Shown: positions 25,119 through 33,275, numbered from the stretch's first letter. The stretch: 64,000 nt of DNA from Thalassococcus_A lentus (GCF_028023555.1 NZ_JAQIOY010000002.1:558001-622000); one strand, 5' to 3'. Numbers and translations are program-made. Notes: generated from the sequence alone by a model not told the origin.

Positions 25119-26297
25119 TTACAAGCCCAGAGCTTCTTTGAGCTGGTCCAGTACACCGGACAGCGCGTCCGGGTTGTCCTTGACCTGCTCAAGCAGCTTG
25201 TTTGCCACGGTTTTCTTGACCGGACCCAGGTCCGCGCCATCGATATACTCGGCGACCTTGTCGTAGTCGAAACCATCAACGGTCAGCAAATCCGTGATCG
25301 CTGGCTTTTCAGCAGCATCAGCGGCCGTATCAGCTGCTGCGTCAGCGGCATCAGCCGTGGCATCGGCAGCAGCGTCAGCAGCTGTATCGGCCGCGGCATC
25401 AGCGGCGTCAGCCGCGGTATCAGCGGCGGCGTCAGCGGCGGCGTCAGTCGCATCGGCAGCCGTATCAGCAACTGCGTCAGCAGCGTCAGCAGCCGTATCG
25501 GCGGCAGCGTCGGCGGCATCGGCAGCCGTATCTGCAGCGGCGTCGACGGCGTCAGCGGCCGTATCGGCAACAGCGTCAGCAGCATCGGCAGCGGTCTCGG
25601 TGGCTGCGTCAGCAACATCAGCGGCGGCGTCTGCGGCACCTTCGACTGCGTCACCAGCAGCATCAACCGCTGCATCTGCGGCATCCGCGGCTGTGTCGGC
25701 CGCAGCATCTACGGCGTCACCGGCTGCCTCAACGGCGTCTCCGGCAGCGTCTGCAGCAGCGTCGGCTGCGCCTTCGGCCATATCTGCGGCACCTTCAACA
25801 ACATCAGCGGCTGCATCAGCGGCGGCATCTGCTGCGCCTTCGGCAACATCACTTGCCGCTTCCACAGCGCCCTCGGCTGCATCGGCTGCACCTTCGGCAA
25901 CGTCCGCAACGGTATCAGCAGCAGCATCCGCAGCACCTTCGGCAGCTTCTGTGACGGCTTCGACTGCGTCCCCGGCTGCATCCGCTGCGCCTTCGGCAAC
26001 ATCGGTCGCCGCTTCGACGGCACCTTCAGCTGCATCGGCCGCGCCTTCTGCAACGTCTGCTGCAGCATCAGCAGCTGCGTCCGCAGCATCACCGACGGCT
26101 TCGACAGCGCCCTCTGCGGCATCCTTGGCCGTATCGACAGCATCGCCAACGGCGGCAGCAGCACTATCCAGCGCTTCTGGTGCACCGATCGCTTCGCCAG
26201 CGTCATTCATGGCCTGTTCGGGCGACTTACCCGTAAAAAACAGATAACCGCCAACGGCAACAACAGCCGCGACCACAATCAGGATCACATTCCTCAT
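25119..26297 (-). CDS. Membrane-anchored Ala/Asp-rich hendecad-repeat protein
   Basis: A 392-residue protein from the ATG at 26297, preceded by AGGAG. Residues 4-21 form one membrane helix (NVILIVVAAVVAVGGYLFF). Residues about 45-330 are made almost only of Ala, Asp, Glu, Val, Thr and Gly in a degenerate 11-residue pattern such as ADAADAAADTA, without lysine or arginine for most of its length, predicting a very long acidic amphipathic helix. The last 62 residues differ (KPAITDLLTVDGFDYDKVAEY, then Lys-rich helices) and look like a folded domain. The topology suggests the repeat lies in the periplasm. I do not recognise the family; LEA-like or envelope-spacer roles are guesses. Confidence 0.85.
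   Translation of the reverse strand: MRNVILIVVAAVVAVGGYLFFTGKSPEQAMNDAGEAIGAPEALDSAAAAVGDAVDTAKDAAEGAVEAVGDAADAAADAAADVAEGAADAAEGAVEAATDVAEGAADAAGDAVEAVTEAAEGAADAAADTVADVAEGAADAAEGAVEAASDVAEGAADAAADAAADVVEGAADMAEGAADAAADAAGDAVEAAGDAVDAAADTAADAADAAVDAAGDAVEGAADAAADVADAATETAADAADAVADTAADAVDAAADTAADAADAAADTAADAADAVADTAADATDAAADAAADTAADAADAAADTAADAAADATADAADAAADTAADAAEKPAITDLLTVDGFDYDKVAEYIDGADLGPVKKTVANKLLEQVKDNPDALSGVLDQLKEALGL
25308..26165 (-). repeat. Degenerate 33-bp tandem repeats coding the hendecad region
   Basis: GCN-rich codons recur with an 11-codon period, visible on the plus strand as repeated TCAGCGGC, TCGGCAGC and GTATC blocks. This low-complexity DNA is a likely site of length variation by slippage or recombination. 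Confidence 0.75.
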
Positions 26298-26510
26298 CAC
26301 ATCACTCCTAGTTCTAATCCCCACCGCCGCGACTCAACGGTCGGCGGCATTGGGGGCAGATGTGACGCTGCCGTGCAGCATTCGCAAGGGGAAAGCCCGG
26401 CAACATGGCGCAAACATGCCGATTCATCGCCTAATCTTTGCTGGTATTTGCCGCTTGAAACACAGGGCAGGCAAGTTTACCTTGCGATCCTGACCAGAAA
26501 CGGAAAATTC

Positions 26511-26524
26511 GGAGCAAACCCATA
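26511..26524 (+). promoter_or_regulatory. infC ribosome-binding site and ATA start codon
   Basis: GGAG (26511-26514) is followed after 7 bases by ATA at 26522 in the infC frame. IF-3 genes typically use AUU, AUA or AUC starts, through which IF-3 limits its own synthesis. No ATG, GTG or TTG occurs in frame at the position expected for the IF-3 N-terminus. Confidence 0.75.
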
Positions 26525-27067
26525 GCCCGCAGACCACACAACGCGCCACCAACGCGCGACACCGGCCCTCGTATCAACGACCGGATCAAAGCCACAGAAA
26601 TCCGCCTGATCGGCGCAGAAGGTGAAAACGTAGGCGTTGTAACGCCGTCTCGTGCGCTTGAAATGGCCGAAGAAGCCGGGCTCGACCTGGTAGAGATTTC
26701 GCCAAATGCCAATCCGCCCGTCTGCAAGATCATGGATTACGGCAAGTTCAAGTACGAACAGCAAAAGCGCGAATCCGAGGCCCGCAAAAAGCAAAAGACC
26801 ATCGAAGTCAAAGAAGTGAAGTTCCGCCCGGGAACCGATACGCACGACTACGAGGTCAAGATGCGCAATGTATTCAAGTTCCTTGAAAACGGCGACAAGG
26901 TGAAGATCACCCTGCGTTTCCGGGGCCGCGAAATGGCTCACCAGAACCTTGGGCGTGAGCTGCTGGAACGGGTCGCCGAGGACACAAAGGAAATCGGCAA
27001 GGTCGAGAACTTCCCCAAGATGGAAGGTCGCCAGATGGTGATGATGATCGGACCGGTCGCCAAGTAA
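26522..27067 (+). CDS. infC: Translation initiation factor IF-3
   Basis: A 181-residue protein that dissociates ribosomal subunits and checks initiator tRNA pairing. In frame upstream of the first ATG (26663) the sequence reads ARRPHNAPPTRDTGPRINDR, the conserved IF-3 N-terminus, so the start is the ATA at 26522. The IF3_N (GPRINDRI to KYEQQK) and IF3_C (KEVKFRPGTDTHDYEVKMRN to VMMIGPVAK) domains are complete. rpmI and rplT do not follow; a terminator ends the transcript 25 bases later. Automated annotation could shorten it by 47 residues. Confidence 0.95.
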   Translation: MARRPHNAPPTRDTGPRINDRIKATEIRLIGAEGENVGVVTPSRALEMAEEAGLDLVEISPNANPPVCKIMDYGKFKYEQQKRESEARKKQKTIEVKEVKFRPGTDTHDYEVKMRNVFKFLENGDKVKITLRFRGREMAHQNLGRELLERVAEDTKEIGKVENFPKMEGRQMVMMIGPVAK

Positions 27068-27091
27068 TCGGGTTCTTTTTGACCCATCACG

Positions 27092-27118
27092 AAACCCGCC
27101 ACTTTTGGCGGGTTTTTT
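27092..27118 (+). terminator. Terminator after infC
   Basis: AAACCCGCCA-CTTT-TGGCGGGTTT is a perfect 10-bp stem running into a T-tract. Confidence 0.93.
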
Positions 27119-27154
27119 GTTGCCGGCTTGGAAAAGCGATCAGGCGGGTCGCAC

Positions 27155-28147
27155 CTAGCCTTCGCGCAAACGGCCCCGTTGCGGAATTTCCTTGAGCAAG
27201 CCACCTACGCCCATGCTGGCAATATCACCCGGCCCGACAGGAACGCCGCAAATCAGCCGCTCAAGTACCCAATCTGCGCCGTTGAGCGCAGGGGCCCGCG
27301 CGCATCCGGGCAAGCCGATCACCGGACGGCCGTTCAGGTTTCCAAAGAACAGCAGGTTGCCCGGATCGACAGGCATGCCAAAGTGAACCACCCGCCCGCC
27401 TGCCTGCCGCAAAGCCTCGGGCGCGGTGTCAAAGGCATCAGAGGTGGCCGATCCTGTCAGGATCAGCACGATATCCGCAGTGCTGGCCGCAATGGCCTGC
27501 GACAGCGCCTCGATCTGGTGCGGCACCACGCAAATCGGCCCCAGTGCGACTCCTAGCCGGTCCAGCCGTTGCTGTGTGACTTTCTGCCCCTTGGCACCGG
27601 TTTCGGTGTCCTCAACGCTGGTCTGGATCAAATCAGCTGTGCTGCAAACAGGGCTGCGCAGCCGCAAAGCGCCCTGCCCGGCAAGGCAAGCCGCCTCCAG
27701 CGATGCGTCTGGGACTGCATAGGAAATGATCTTGACGGTGGCGACCATGCCTCCGGCCCCGAGCCTCTGCCAAGGTGGAACCGTGGCCACAGTGATCATC
27801 GGATGCAGCGCATTGAGCGCATGAATGCGTTCTGCCAACACTTCGATGACGCCCGGACCTTCTGTATAGACATTCACACGCCCGGTCGCGGCACGGCCAA
27901 GCCGCAGGCCGGCGCGCTTGGGGTCAGGCACCAGTGCGGCCGCCAGACGTTCCGCCGCCGCGTCTTCGGCGATGTCACCGTCCTCGAGACGCGCAACCGT
28001 GACTTCTGCAATGCCTGCCGCTTCGAGTGGAGCGAGGTCGCTTGTTTCGATCACGCGCCCTTTGCGCAGGCGGCCATCCGGCAGCGCGATGGAATGCGCC
28101 AAGACCGCTCCGACCGCCTCACCAAGGGGGACAGGCCCGAACTTCAT
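27155..28147 (-). CDS. Molybdopterin-binding domain protein (MoeA/MoaB-like)
   Basis: A 330-residue protein. The N-terminal part (MKFGPVPLGEAVGAVLAHSI) is like the first domain of MoeA-type proteins. The C-terminal half holds a MoCF-like fold with IVLILTGSATSDAFDTAPEALRQAGG and VIGLPGCARAPALNGADWVLERL, where MoeA has a glycine-rich molybdopterin site. It overlaps the XdhC gene by 4 bases. Together they probably finish or insert the molybdenum cofactor of a xanthine-dehydrogenase-type enzyme encoded elsewhere; no hydroxylase genes are in the window. Confidence 0.82.
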   Translation of the reverse strand: MKFGPVPLGEAVGAVLAHSIALPDGRLRKGRVIETSDLAPLEAAGIAEVTVARLEDGDIAEDAAAERLAAALVPDPKRAGLRLGRAATGRVNVYTEGPGVIEVLAERIHALNALHPMITVATVPPWQRLGAGGMVATVKIISYAVPDASLEAACLAGQGALRLRSPVCSTADLIQTSVEDTETGAKGQKVTQQRLDRLGVALGPICVVPHQIEALSQAIAASTADIVLILTGSATSDAFDTAPEALRQAGGRVVHFGMPVDPGNLLFFGNLNGRPVIGLPGCARAPALNGADWVLERLICGVPVGPGDIASMGVGGLLKEIPQRGRLREG

Positions 28148-29112
28148 GCGCCCTTCCGAAGAACTTTGGTCATTTCCGCCATGATGGACACCGCGATTTC
28201 CGACGGGCCCGCCGCACCAATGTCCAGCCCGATAGGGCCATGGATCTGTGCGATCTCATCTGCATCAAACCCGGCTTCTGTCAGCCGGTCGACGCGTTTT
28301 GCATGGGTCCGCGTCGATCCCAGCGCACCGACATAAAAGCACCCTGATCTCAACGCCTTTTCCAGCGCCGGATCATCCAGCTTGGGGTCATGGGTCAGCA
28401 AAACCAGCGCCGTGCGGGCATCAAGGCCCAGACTTTCGACCGCATCATCCGGCCAATCGTGCAAGATCGTCTCGCCCGGGAACCGGGTCTCGGAACCAAA
28501 GGTTTCGCGCGGATCAATGATGACCGGATCATAGCCCGCGATGCGTGCCATTGGGATCAGCGCCTGCGTGATATGGACCGCTCCCACAACAATGAGACGC
28601 AAAGGCGGGTTGTGGATGGCAACGAATGTTTCCCCATCCGGCTCAAAGCCAGATCGGTCCATGCGAAACCGATCTTGATGTCCTTCGCTGTCCAGATGAC
28701 GTGCCCCGCTTGCCACGTTCACCACATAGGCCAGCGCTTTTCGGGCCGCGCGGGCGTGAACCAGATCACGCAACAGGGTTTCCGGCATGACACTGCCGAC
28801 CGGCTCAATGAGAATTCGGATGGTGCCGCCACAGGCCAGGCCCACAGCAAATGCATCCCCGTCGGAAACCCCAAATTCGAGATTGCGCGCCTCTCCGGCC
28901 TCCAACGCTTCGAGCGCCTCGACGATCACGGCCCCTTCGACACATCCGCCAGAAACCGAGCCTTCGATTTCGCCTTCTCCAGAAATGGCAAGCTGACTGC
29001 CGACCCGGCGCGGCGCGGACCCCCATGTTTCGGTCACGGTGGCCAGAACAGCCCCTTTGCCGGCGTCATGCCACGCAAGAGCCTGCTCGGGTATGCCGTC
29101 AAATCTGTCCAT
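28144..29112 (-). CDS. XdhC/CoxI family protein
   Basis: A 322-residue protein from the ATG at 29112 (MDRFDGIPEQALAWHDAGKG), chosen for the GGAG 9 bases upstream; the frame extends to 29136. The N-terminal XdhC_CoxI domain shows GSVSGGCVEGAVIVEALEAL, and the C-terminal Rossmann-like domain shows LIVVGAVHITQALIPMARIAGYDP and RTHAKRVDRLTEAGF. XdhC proteins bind molybdenum cofactor, aid its sulfuration and load it into xanthine dehydrogenase. The first of a two-gene operon with the molybdopterin-binding protein. Confidence 0.9.
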   Translation of the reverse strand: MDRFDGIPEQALAWHDAGKGAVLATVTETWGSAPRRVGSQLAISGEGEIEGSVSGGCVEGAVIVEALEALEAGEARNLEFGVSDGDAFAVGLACGGTIRILIEPVGSVMPETLLRDLVHARAARKALAYVVNVASGARHLDSEGHQDRFRMDRSGFEPDGETFVAIHNPPLRLIVVGAVHITQALIPMARIAGYDPVIIDPRETFGSETRFPGETILHDWPDDAVESLGLDARTALVLLTHDPKLDDPALEKALRSGCFYVGALGSTRTHAKRVDRLTEAGFDADEIAQIHGPIGLDIGAAGPSEIAVSIMAEMTKVLRKGA

Positions 29113-29212
29113 GTCGGTGATCTCCCTCCGGGTCATAGATAACGCTGCAAAGCGGGCCTGTCTTCCCCTTCTAAAGTGGTGCTGGTCATGGCACGGGTAA
29201 ATGGCCCCTACA

Positions 29213-29241
29213 CAAAAAAAGGGCGCCTGATCCCGGCGCCC
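29213..29241 (-). terminator. Terminator of the cyclophilin pair
   Basis: Reading the minus strand, GGGCGCC-GGGATCA-GGCGCCC is followed by eight T bases, about 28 bases past the stop of the periplasmic cyclophilin gene. Confidence 0.88.
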
Positions 29242-29268
29242 TTCCTCTAAGTTTTTGTCTGGCTCGCG

Positions 29269-29826
29269 TTATTCGGTGACAGTTACCTTGACCATGCGGT
29301 CGGGTTCACCAAACACTTCGCCGTTCCGGCCTTCGCCGAGCTTGATCGCATCAACGACGTCCTGACCTTCGCTCACGCGTCCCACGACGGTGTATTGACC
29401 GTCAAGGAACGGACCCGGTTCGAACATGATGAAGAACTGCGAATTTGCGCTATCCGGGTTCTGGCTGCGGGCCATGCCAACCACGCCTTTGTCAAAGGTG
29501 ATATCGGAGAATTCGGCCTCAATATTGTCGAGGCTCGAGCCGCCGCGTCCGGCCATGCGCATGTCAAAGCCTTCTGCTTCGGCATCGCCGAACATCACGT
29601 CACCGGTTTGGGCCATGAACCCATCGATCACGCGGTGGAAGACCACGTTGTCGTATTCGCCTGCCGCAGCCAGTGTCGTGATTTGTGCCACGTGCTTGGG
29701 CGCGACCTCTTCCAGCAAATCGATTTTGATGATGCCATTGGCGCCCTCGCCCGCGACCTCGATCTGAAGACCGGTGGCCAAGGCTGGTGACGCCAGCATC
29801 GTCAATGCAAGAGCAAGCTTACGCAT
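29269..29826 (-). CDS. Peptidyl-prolyl cis-trans isomerase, cyclophilin type, exported
   Basis: A 185-residue cyclophilin starting MRKLALALTMLASPALATG, a clear signal peptide, so it should act in the periplasm. Core motifs: VVFHRVIDGFMAQTGD (catalytic arginine), GMARSQNPDSANSQFFI and QYTVVGRVSEG. The start codon overlaps the end of the preceding cytoplasmic paralogue by 8 bases, so the two are translated from one message. The pair probably arose by duplication, with one copy gaining export. Confidence 0.94.
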   Translation of the reverse strand: MRKLALALTMLASPALATGLQIEVAGEGANGIIKIDLLEEVAPKHVAQITTLAAAGEYDNVVFHRVIDGFMAQTGDVMFGDAEAEGFDMRMAGRGGSSLDNIEAEFSDITFDKGVVGMARSQNPDSANSQFFIMFEPGPFLDGQYTVVGRVSEGQDVVDAIKLGEGRNGEVFGEPDRMVKVTVTE

Positions 29827-30328
29827 CGGCGGCAACCTTCACGGAAATCATCTTGTCCGGATTCGCTGGCGGCTCGCCGCGGGTGATGGCGTCCACATGC
29901 TCCATTCCCGAAATTACCCGGCCGTAGACAGTGTACTGGCCGTTCAGGAAATGGTTGTCCTTGAAGTTGATGAAGAACTGCGAGTTGGCAGAATTCGGGT
30001 TCTGGCTGCGCGCCGCGCCCAATGTGCCGCGATCATGCGGCAGTTTGGAAAATTCGGCTGGCAGATCAGGCATGCTGGATCCGCCCGTGCCGGCGCGACC
30101 CATGTTAAAGCTGTCGCCATCGGCGTTGCCATGAGCAACGTCACCGGTCTGCGCCATGAAGCCTTCGATCACGCGGTGGAAAACCACCCCGTCATACTGA
30201 CCGCTGCGGGCCAGTTCCTTCATGCGCGCGGCGTGCTGAGGCGCAACGTCGGCAAGCAGTTCGATAGTGACAGTGCCGTCTTTCAGCTCCATCAGGATGG
30301 TGTTTTCAGGATCTTTGATCTCGGCCAT
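29819..30328 (-). CDS. Peptidyl-prolyl cis-trans isomerase, cyclophilin type, cytoplasmic
   Basis: A 169-residue cyclophilin with no signal peptide (MAEIKDPENTILMELKDG). Motifs VVFHRVIEGFMAQTGD, GAARSQNPNSANSQFFI and QYTVYGRV mark the active site. The start at 30328 has GGAG 6 bases upstream; the frame continues to 30820 only as a shadow of pgk. It heads the two-gene unit and is divergent from pgk. Confidence 0.95.
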   Translation of the reverse strand: MAEIKDPENTILMELKDGTVTIELLADVAPQHAARMKELARSGQYDGVVFHRVIEGFMAQTGDVAHGNADGDSFNMGRAGTGGSSMPDLPAEFSKLPHDRGTLGAARSQNPNSANSQFFINFKDNHFLNGQYTVYGRVISGMEHVDAITRGEPPANPDKMISVKVAADA

Positions 30329-30403
30329 TGGTTTCTCCGTTAATCTTTGCGCAACACTTAGACCGCAGCGCGCAAGATGCCAAGCTTGCGTTGACCTTGG
30401 GGC

Positions 30404-30418
30404 GTTTGCGATGCAAAC
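30404..30418. promoter_or_regulatory. Inverted repeat upstream of pgk
   Basis: GTTTGC-GAT-GCAAAC is perfect and lies 53 bp before the pgk ATG, in the divergent promoter region with the cyclophilin genes. A further palindrome, TTGCGCAA, occurs at 30347-30354. Possible operators; the regulator is unknown. Confidence 0.35.
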
Positions 30419-30470
30419 AGCCCCGCAATAGAGAGAGCCCCAACGAACCTCGTAAGCAACGGAGAGCGGC

Positions 30471-31658
30471 ATGGCCTGGAAAACCCTCGATGATATGGAT
30501 CTGCGCGGAAAACGGGTGCTGACCCGGGTGGACATCAATGTGCCGGTCCAGGACGGCGCGGTCACCGATGCCACGCGCATTGAGCGTATCACCGCAACCG
30601 TCCAGGATATTCTCGAACGCGGTGGCAAGCCGGTTCTGCTGGCCCATTTTGGTCGCCCCAAAGGACAGCGGGTTCCCGAGATGAGCCTGCAGGCGCTGAT
30701 CCCGACCATCGAAACCGTTCTTGGTGTGCAGGTCGTTTTCGCCGCCGATTGTGTGGGCGACGCCGCCAAGACAGCGATCGAGGCCCTTGGCGACAACCAG
30801 ATCGCTCTTTTGGAAAACACACGCTTTCATCCCGGCGAAGAAAAGAACGACGCCGCGCTGGCCGCCCAAATGGCCGAACTGGGCGATATCTATTGCAACG
30901 ATGCCTTTTCCGCCGCGCACCGTGCCCATGCATCGACCGAGGGTCTGGCCCGCTTGCTTCCGTCCTGCGCAGGACGGCTGATGCAGGCCGAGTTGTCGGC
31001 GCTGGAAGCCGCGCTTGGGCAACCTGAACGCCCTGTTCTGGCGGTTGTCGGCGGCGCAAAGGTGTCAACCAAGCTAGATCTGCTGGGCAACCTTGTGGGC
31101 AAGGTCGATATTCTGGTGATCGGTGGCGGCATGGCCAATACGTTTCTGGCAGCTCAGGGCGTTGATGTGGGCAAATCGCTGTGTGAACACGAAATGGCCG
31201 ACACAGCGCGCGAAATCATGGCCAAGGCTGTCACTGCCGGGTGCCGCATTCTGCTGCCGAGCGATGTTGTCGTGGCACGTGAATTCGCGGCCGGCGCGGA
31301 CAATGAAACCGTTGCAGCAGACGCCTGTCCCGCAGATGCAATGATCCTCGATGCCGGGCCACAGAGTGTCGAGGCGATCACTGAAGCCCTGAAAGAGGCA
31401 AAGACCCTGATCTGGAACGGCCCCCTTGGCGCGTTCGAAATTGCGCCATTTGATGCTGCGACCAATGCAGCGGCGGCCTATGCGGCGAAACGCTCTGCCG
31501 CGGGCAAGCTGATCTCGGTCGCGGGCGGCGGCGACACGGTCGCGGCCCTGAACCAAGCTGACGCTGCTTCAGATTTTTCCTACATCTCGACAGCCGGTGG
31601 CGCCTTCCTCGAATGGATGGAAGGCAAAACTCTGCCCGGCGTGGCCGCGCTGGGATAA
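30471..31658 (+). CDS. pgk: Phosphoglycerate kinase
   Basis: A 395-residue two-domain glycolytic kinase. Substrate-binding segments are RVDINVP near the N-terminus, LAHFGRPKG and LENTRFHPGEEKND; the nucleotide side has VVGGAKVSTKLDLL, NGPLGAFE and VAGGGDTVAAL. The length is standard. AACGGAGAG precedes the ATG. It is not next to gap, unlike in many proteobacteria, and is convergent with the lipoprotein hydrolase gene. Confidence 0.97.
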   Translation: MAWKTLDDMDLRGKRVLTRVDINVPVQDGAVTDATRIERITATVQDILERGGKPVLLAHFGRPKGQRVPEMSLQALIPTIETVLGVQVVFAADCVGDAAKTAIEALGDNQIALLENTRFHPGEEKNDAALAAQMAELGDIYCNDAFSAAHRAHASTEGLARLLPSCAGRLMQAELSALEAALGQPERPVLAVVGGAKVSTKLDLLGNLVGKVDILVIGGGMANTFLAAQGVDVGKSLCEHEMADTAREIMAKAVTAGCRILLPSDVVVAREFAAGADNETVAADACPADAMILDAGPQSVEAITEALKEAKTLIWNGPLGAFEIAPFDAATNAAAAYAAKRSAAGKLISVAGGGDTVAALNQADAASDFSYISTAGGAFLEWMEGKTLPGVAALG

Positions 31659-31670
31659 TCAAGTCACGAA

Positions 31671-31697
31671 CGCGGGCCGGATCCGTTTTGGCCCGCG
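31671..31697. terminator. Hairpin between convergent pgk and hydrolase genes
   Basis: CGCGGGCC and GGCCCGCG pair across an 11-base loop that contains TTTT. There is no T-run after the stem, so it is only a possible terminator for either convergent gene. Confidence 0.4.
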
Positions 31698-31706
31698 GAC
31701 CAGCGC

Positions 31707-32711
31707 CTAGCGCGCGGTGCGATCGAGGTTGCGCAACAGTTTGATCGCTGCTGGCGCAGTAAAGGCCGTGGAATGGCCTGTCCGGTCGCCGCCTTCGATG
31801 TTCGACAAGTCCACGATGTCGATCGGCAATCCATCCAGCGCATCAAGATCGCGGATCGAGCCGAGCCGCGTTGGCTTGCCGGTCAGGAATGCCGAAAAGT
31901 CGAGAATGCGGTCCTTGGCAGAGACCAAAAGCATGAATGGCTGCGGAAACGGGGTGATCCGTTCGGCCTGCTGAAGAAACACGTCATCATCAATATCCGG
32001 ACTGATGAGCGCCACACCAGACAACCGATCCAGCGCTGCCCCTTTGCCCGAGATCGACATCTGGCGCAGGGTTTCCATAACCAGTTGGCTGCCCATGGAA
32101 TGCGCGATCACCAGAACCTTTTTCCGGGCGGTCAGGGTCAAAAGCAGTTCTTCCAGCCCATCGCGCGAGAAAATCACGCTGTCCCGGTCATAAACATACC
32201 CCCGGGGGCTGCCGGCCGACGGCCAGGAATAGGCGATCACCGGCAGAGAGGATTCAAAGTCATGGGCAATCTGCGCCAGACGATAGGCTGCCTCTGCGTT
32301 GTTGACGTTAAAGCCGTGCACAAAGAGCACCACTTCATCGCGGCCATTTGCATCGGCCAAGGCCTGCACGAATTGATCCATACCGGGATATTTATGTTCC
32401 TGCCGCACGACAAAATGCTTTGCCGGATCAGGGCGTTCGGACCCCGGCCATTCGATCTGCCCCGGCTGATGAACCGGCGGGATTGAGATATCCAGCTTGG
32501 CAAAGCGCAAAGCGGGATCGCGCCGCTCGCCAAAGCCCTGCTGGAACAATCGCGGCTGGCCCTCAGCGGCGGGCAAACGATTGGTCGCGATGAACACGTC
32601 CTGCTGGGCGGCTCCTGCTACGACGGCGCTGGGAACAAGGCTGATCACACCGCGCGCGGCGCAGGCCGGCAAGACCACAATGATCATAAACAAAAGCGCG
32701 ACTCGTTTCAT
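31707..32711 (-). CDS. Alpha/beta hydrolase lipoprotein (DUF900-type)
   Basis: A 334-residue protein with a lipoprotein signal (MKRVALLFMIIVVLPACAA, Cys17 as lipid anchor), so it is probably tethered in the envelope. The hydrolase core has VVLFVHGFNVNNAEAAYR for the oxyanion-hole strand and VIAHSMGSQLVMETL with the nucleophile serine. The N-terminal part (VFIATNRLP, FGERRDPALRFAKLDISIP) is typical of DUF900 hydrolases. The substrate is unknown. It is divergent from ftsB, with about 210 bases between. Confidence 0.88.
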   Translation of the reverse strand: MKRVALLFMIIVVLPACAARGVISLVPSAVVAGAAQQDVFIATNRLPAAEGQPRLFQQGFGERRDPALRFAKLDISIPPVHQPGQIEWPGSERPDPAKHFVVRQEHKYPGMDQFVQALADANGRDEVVLFVHGFNVNNAEAAYRLAQIAHDFESSLPVIAYSWPSAGSPRGYVYDRDSVIFSRDGLEELLLTLTARKKVLVIAHSMGSQLVMETLRQMSISGKGAALDRLSGVALISPDIDDDVFLQQAERITPFPQPFMLLVSAKDRILDFSAFLTGKPTRLGSIRDLDALDGLPIDIVDLSNIEGGDRTGHSTAFTAPAAIKLLRNLDRTAR

Positions 32712-32810
32712 GCGATCTAGTTACTACAGGCAGCGCAGACCCAACCAGACACCGCCACCAATAACCCCGGACGACGCAAGTAAATCGGCAGGAATGCAAC
32801 GCTTTGCAGC

Positions 32811-32832
32811 TGATTCGCATGGTTGCGAATCA
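32811..32832. promoter_or_regulatory. Inverted repeat with two GANTC methylation sites upstream of ftsB
   Basis: TGATTCGCA-TGGT-TGCGAATCA is a perfect 9-bp inverted repeat. Each arm carries a GANTC site (GATTC and GAATC), the target of the cell-cycle methylase CcrM. It lies about 90 bp upstream of ftsB and about 100 bp upstream of the divergent hydrolase gene. Confidence 0.5.
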
Positions 32833-32920
32833 CCCTCTTTCACGACCCATTGGGCCGTGTCATCTTGGGCACCGTGCGTCCACCAAGAGACGCCGAAACG
32901 TAGGCAGCAGACAAACACCC

Positions 32921-33223
32921 ATGACCTCCCGCAAAGCCAGACCGGCCCTGGGCATTATTATCTTCTTTTCCGTGTGCCTGACGCTCACGGCCTATTTCAC
33001 CTTTGCCGCAGTGCAAGGTGACTACGGGCTGTTTCGCAGGGCAGAAATCGCGGTTGAAGGAAAGAACCTGTCCCGCGAGCTGGCACAATTGCATCGGGAC
33101 GTGGCGGACATGGAAAATCTGACACGCCGCCTGTCGGACGAGTTTCTGGATCTGGACCTGCTAGACCAACAGGCACGTGATGTGTTGGGACTGGTGCGCG
33201 CCGACGAAATCGTCGTTAACTGA
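32921..33223 (+). CDS. ftsB: Septum formation initiator, FtsB/DivIC family
   Basis: A 100-residue bitopic membrane protein: a short basic N-terminus, one helix (LGIIIFFSVCLTLTAYFTF), then a coiled coil (about residues 40-75) and the FtsB-type end LDLLDQQARDVLGLVRADEIV. It belongs to the FtsQ-FtsL-FtsB division complex. The start at 32921 is the only one giving the family length; the frame is open 117 bases further. In alphaproteobacteria it typically sits between eno and pdhA; here pdhA is still downstream, but an RTX gene lies between and eno is about 29 kb away. Confidence 0.9.
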   Translation: MTSRKARPALGIIIFFSVCLTLTAYFTFAAVQGDYGLFRRAEIAVEGKNLSRELAQLHRDVADMENLTRRLSDEFLDLDLLDQQARDVLGLVRADEIVVN

Positions 33224-33275
33224 CGGGCTACCCCCCCGTCCAAGCCATTGAAAACCCCTGCTCCCTGCCCATTCG

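Noticed and set aside
25308..26165. CRISPR-like repeat array
   Set aside because: The 33-bp repeats are contiguous, degenerate and coding, with no spacers. No CRISPR array or cas gene was seen elsewhere in the window.
25294..26247. 317-codon plus-strand frame of Ala/Ser repeats
   Set aside because: It is the complement of the 33-bp repeats of the alanine-rich protein. The minus-strand gene has a ribosome site, membrane helix and folded C-terminal domain; this frame has none.
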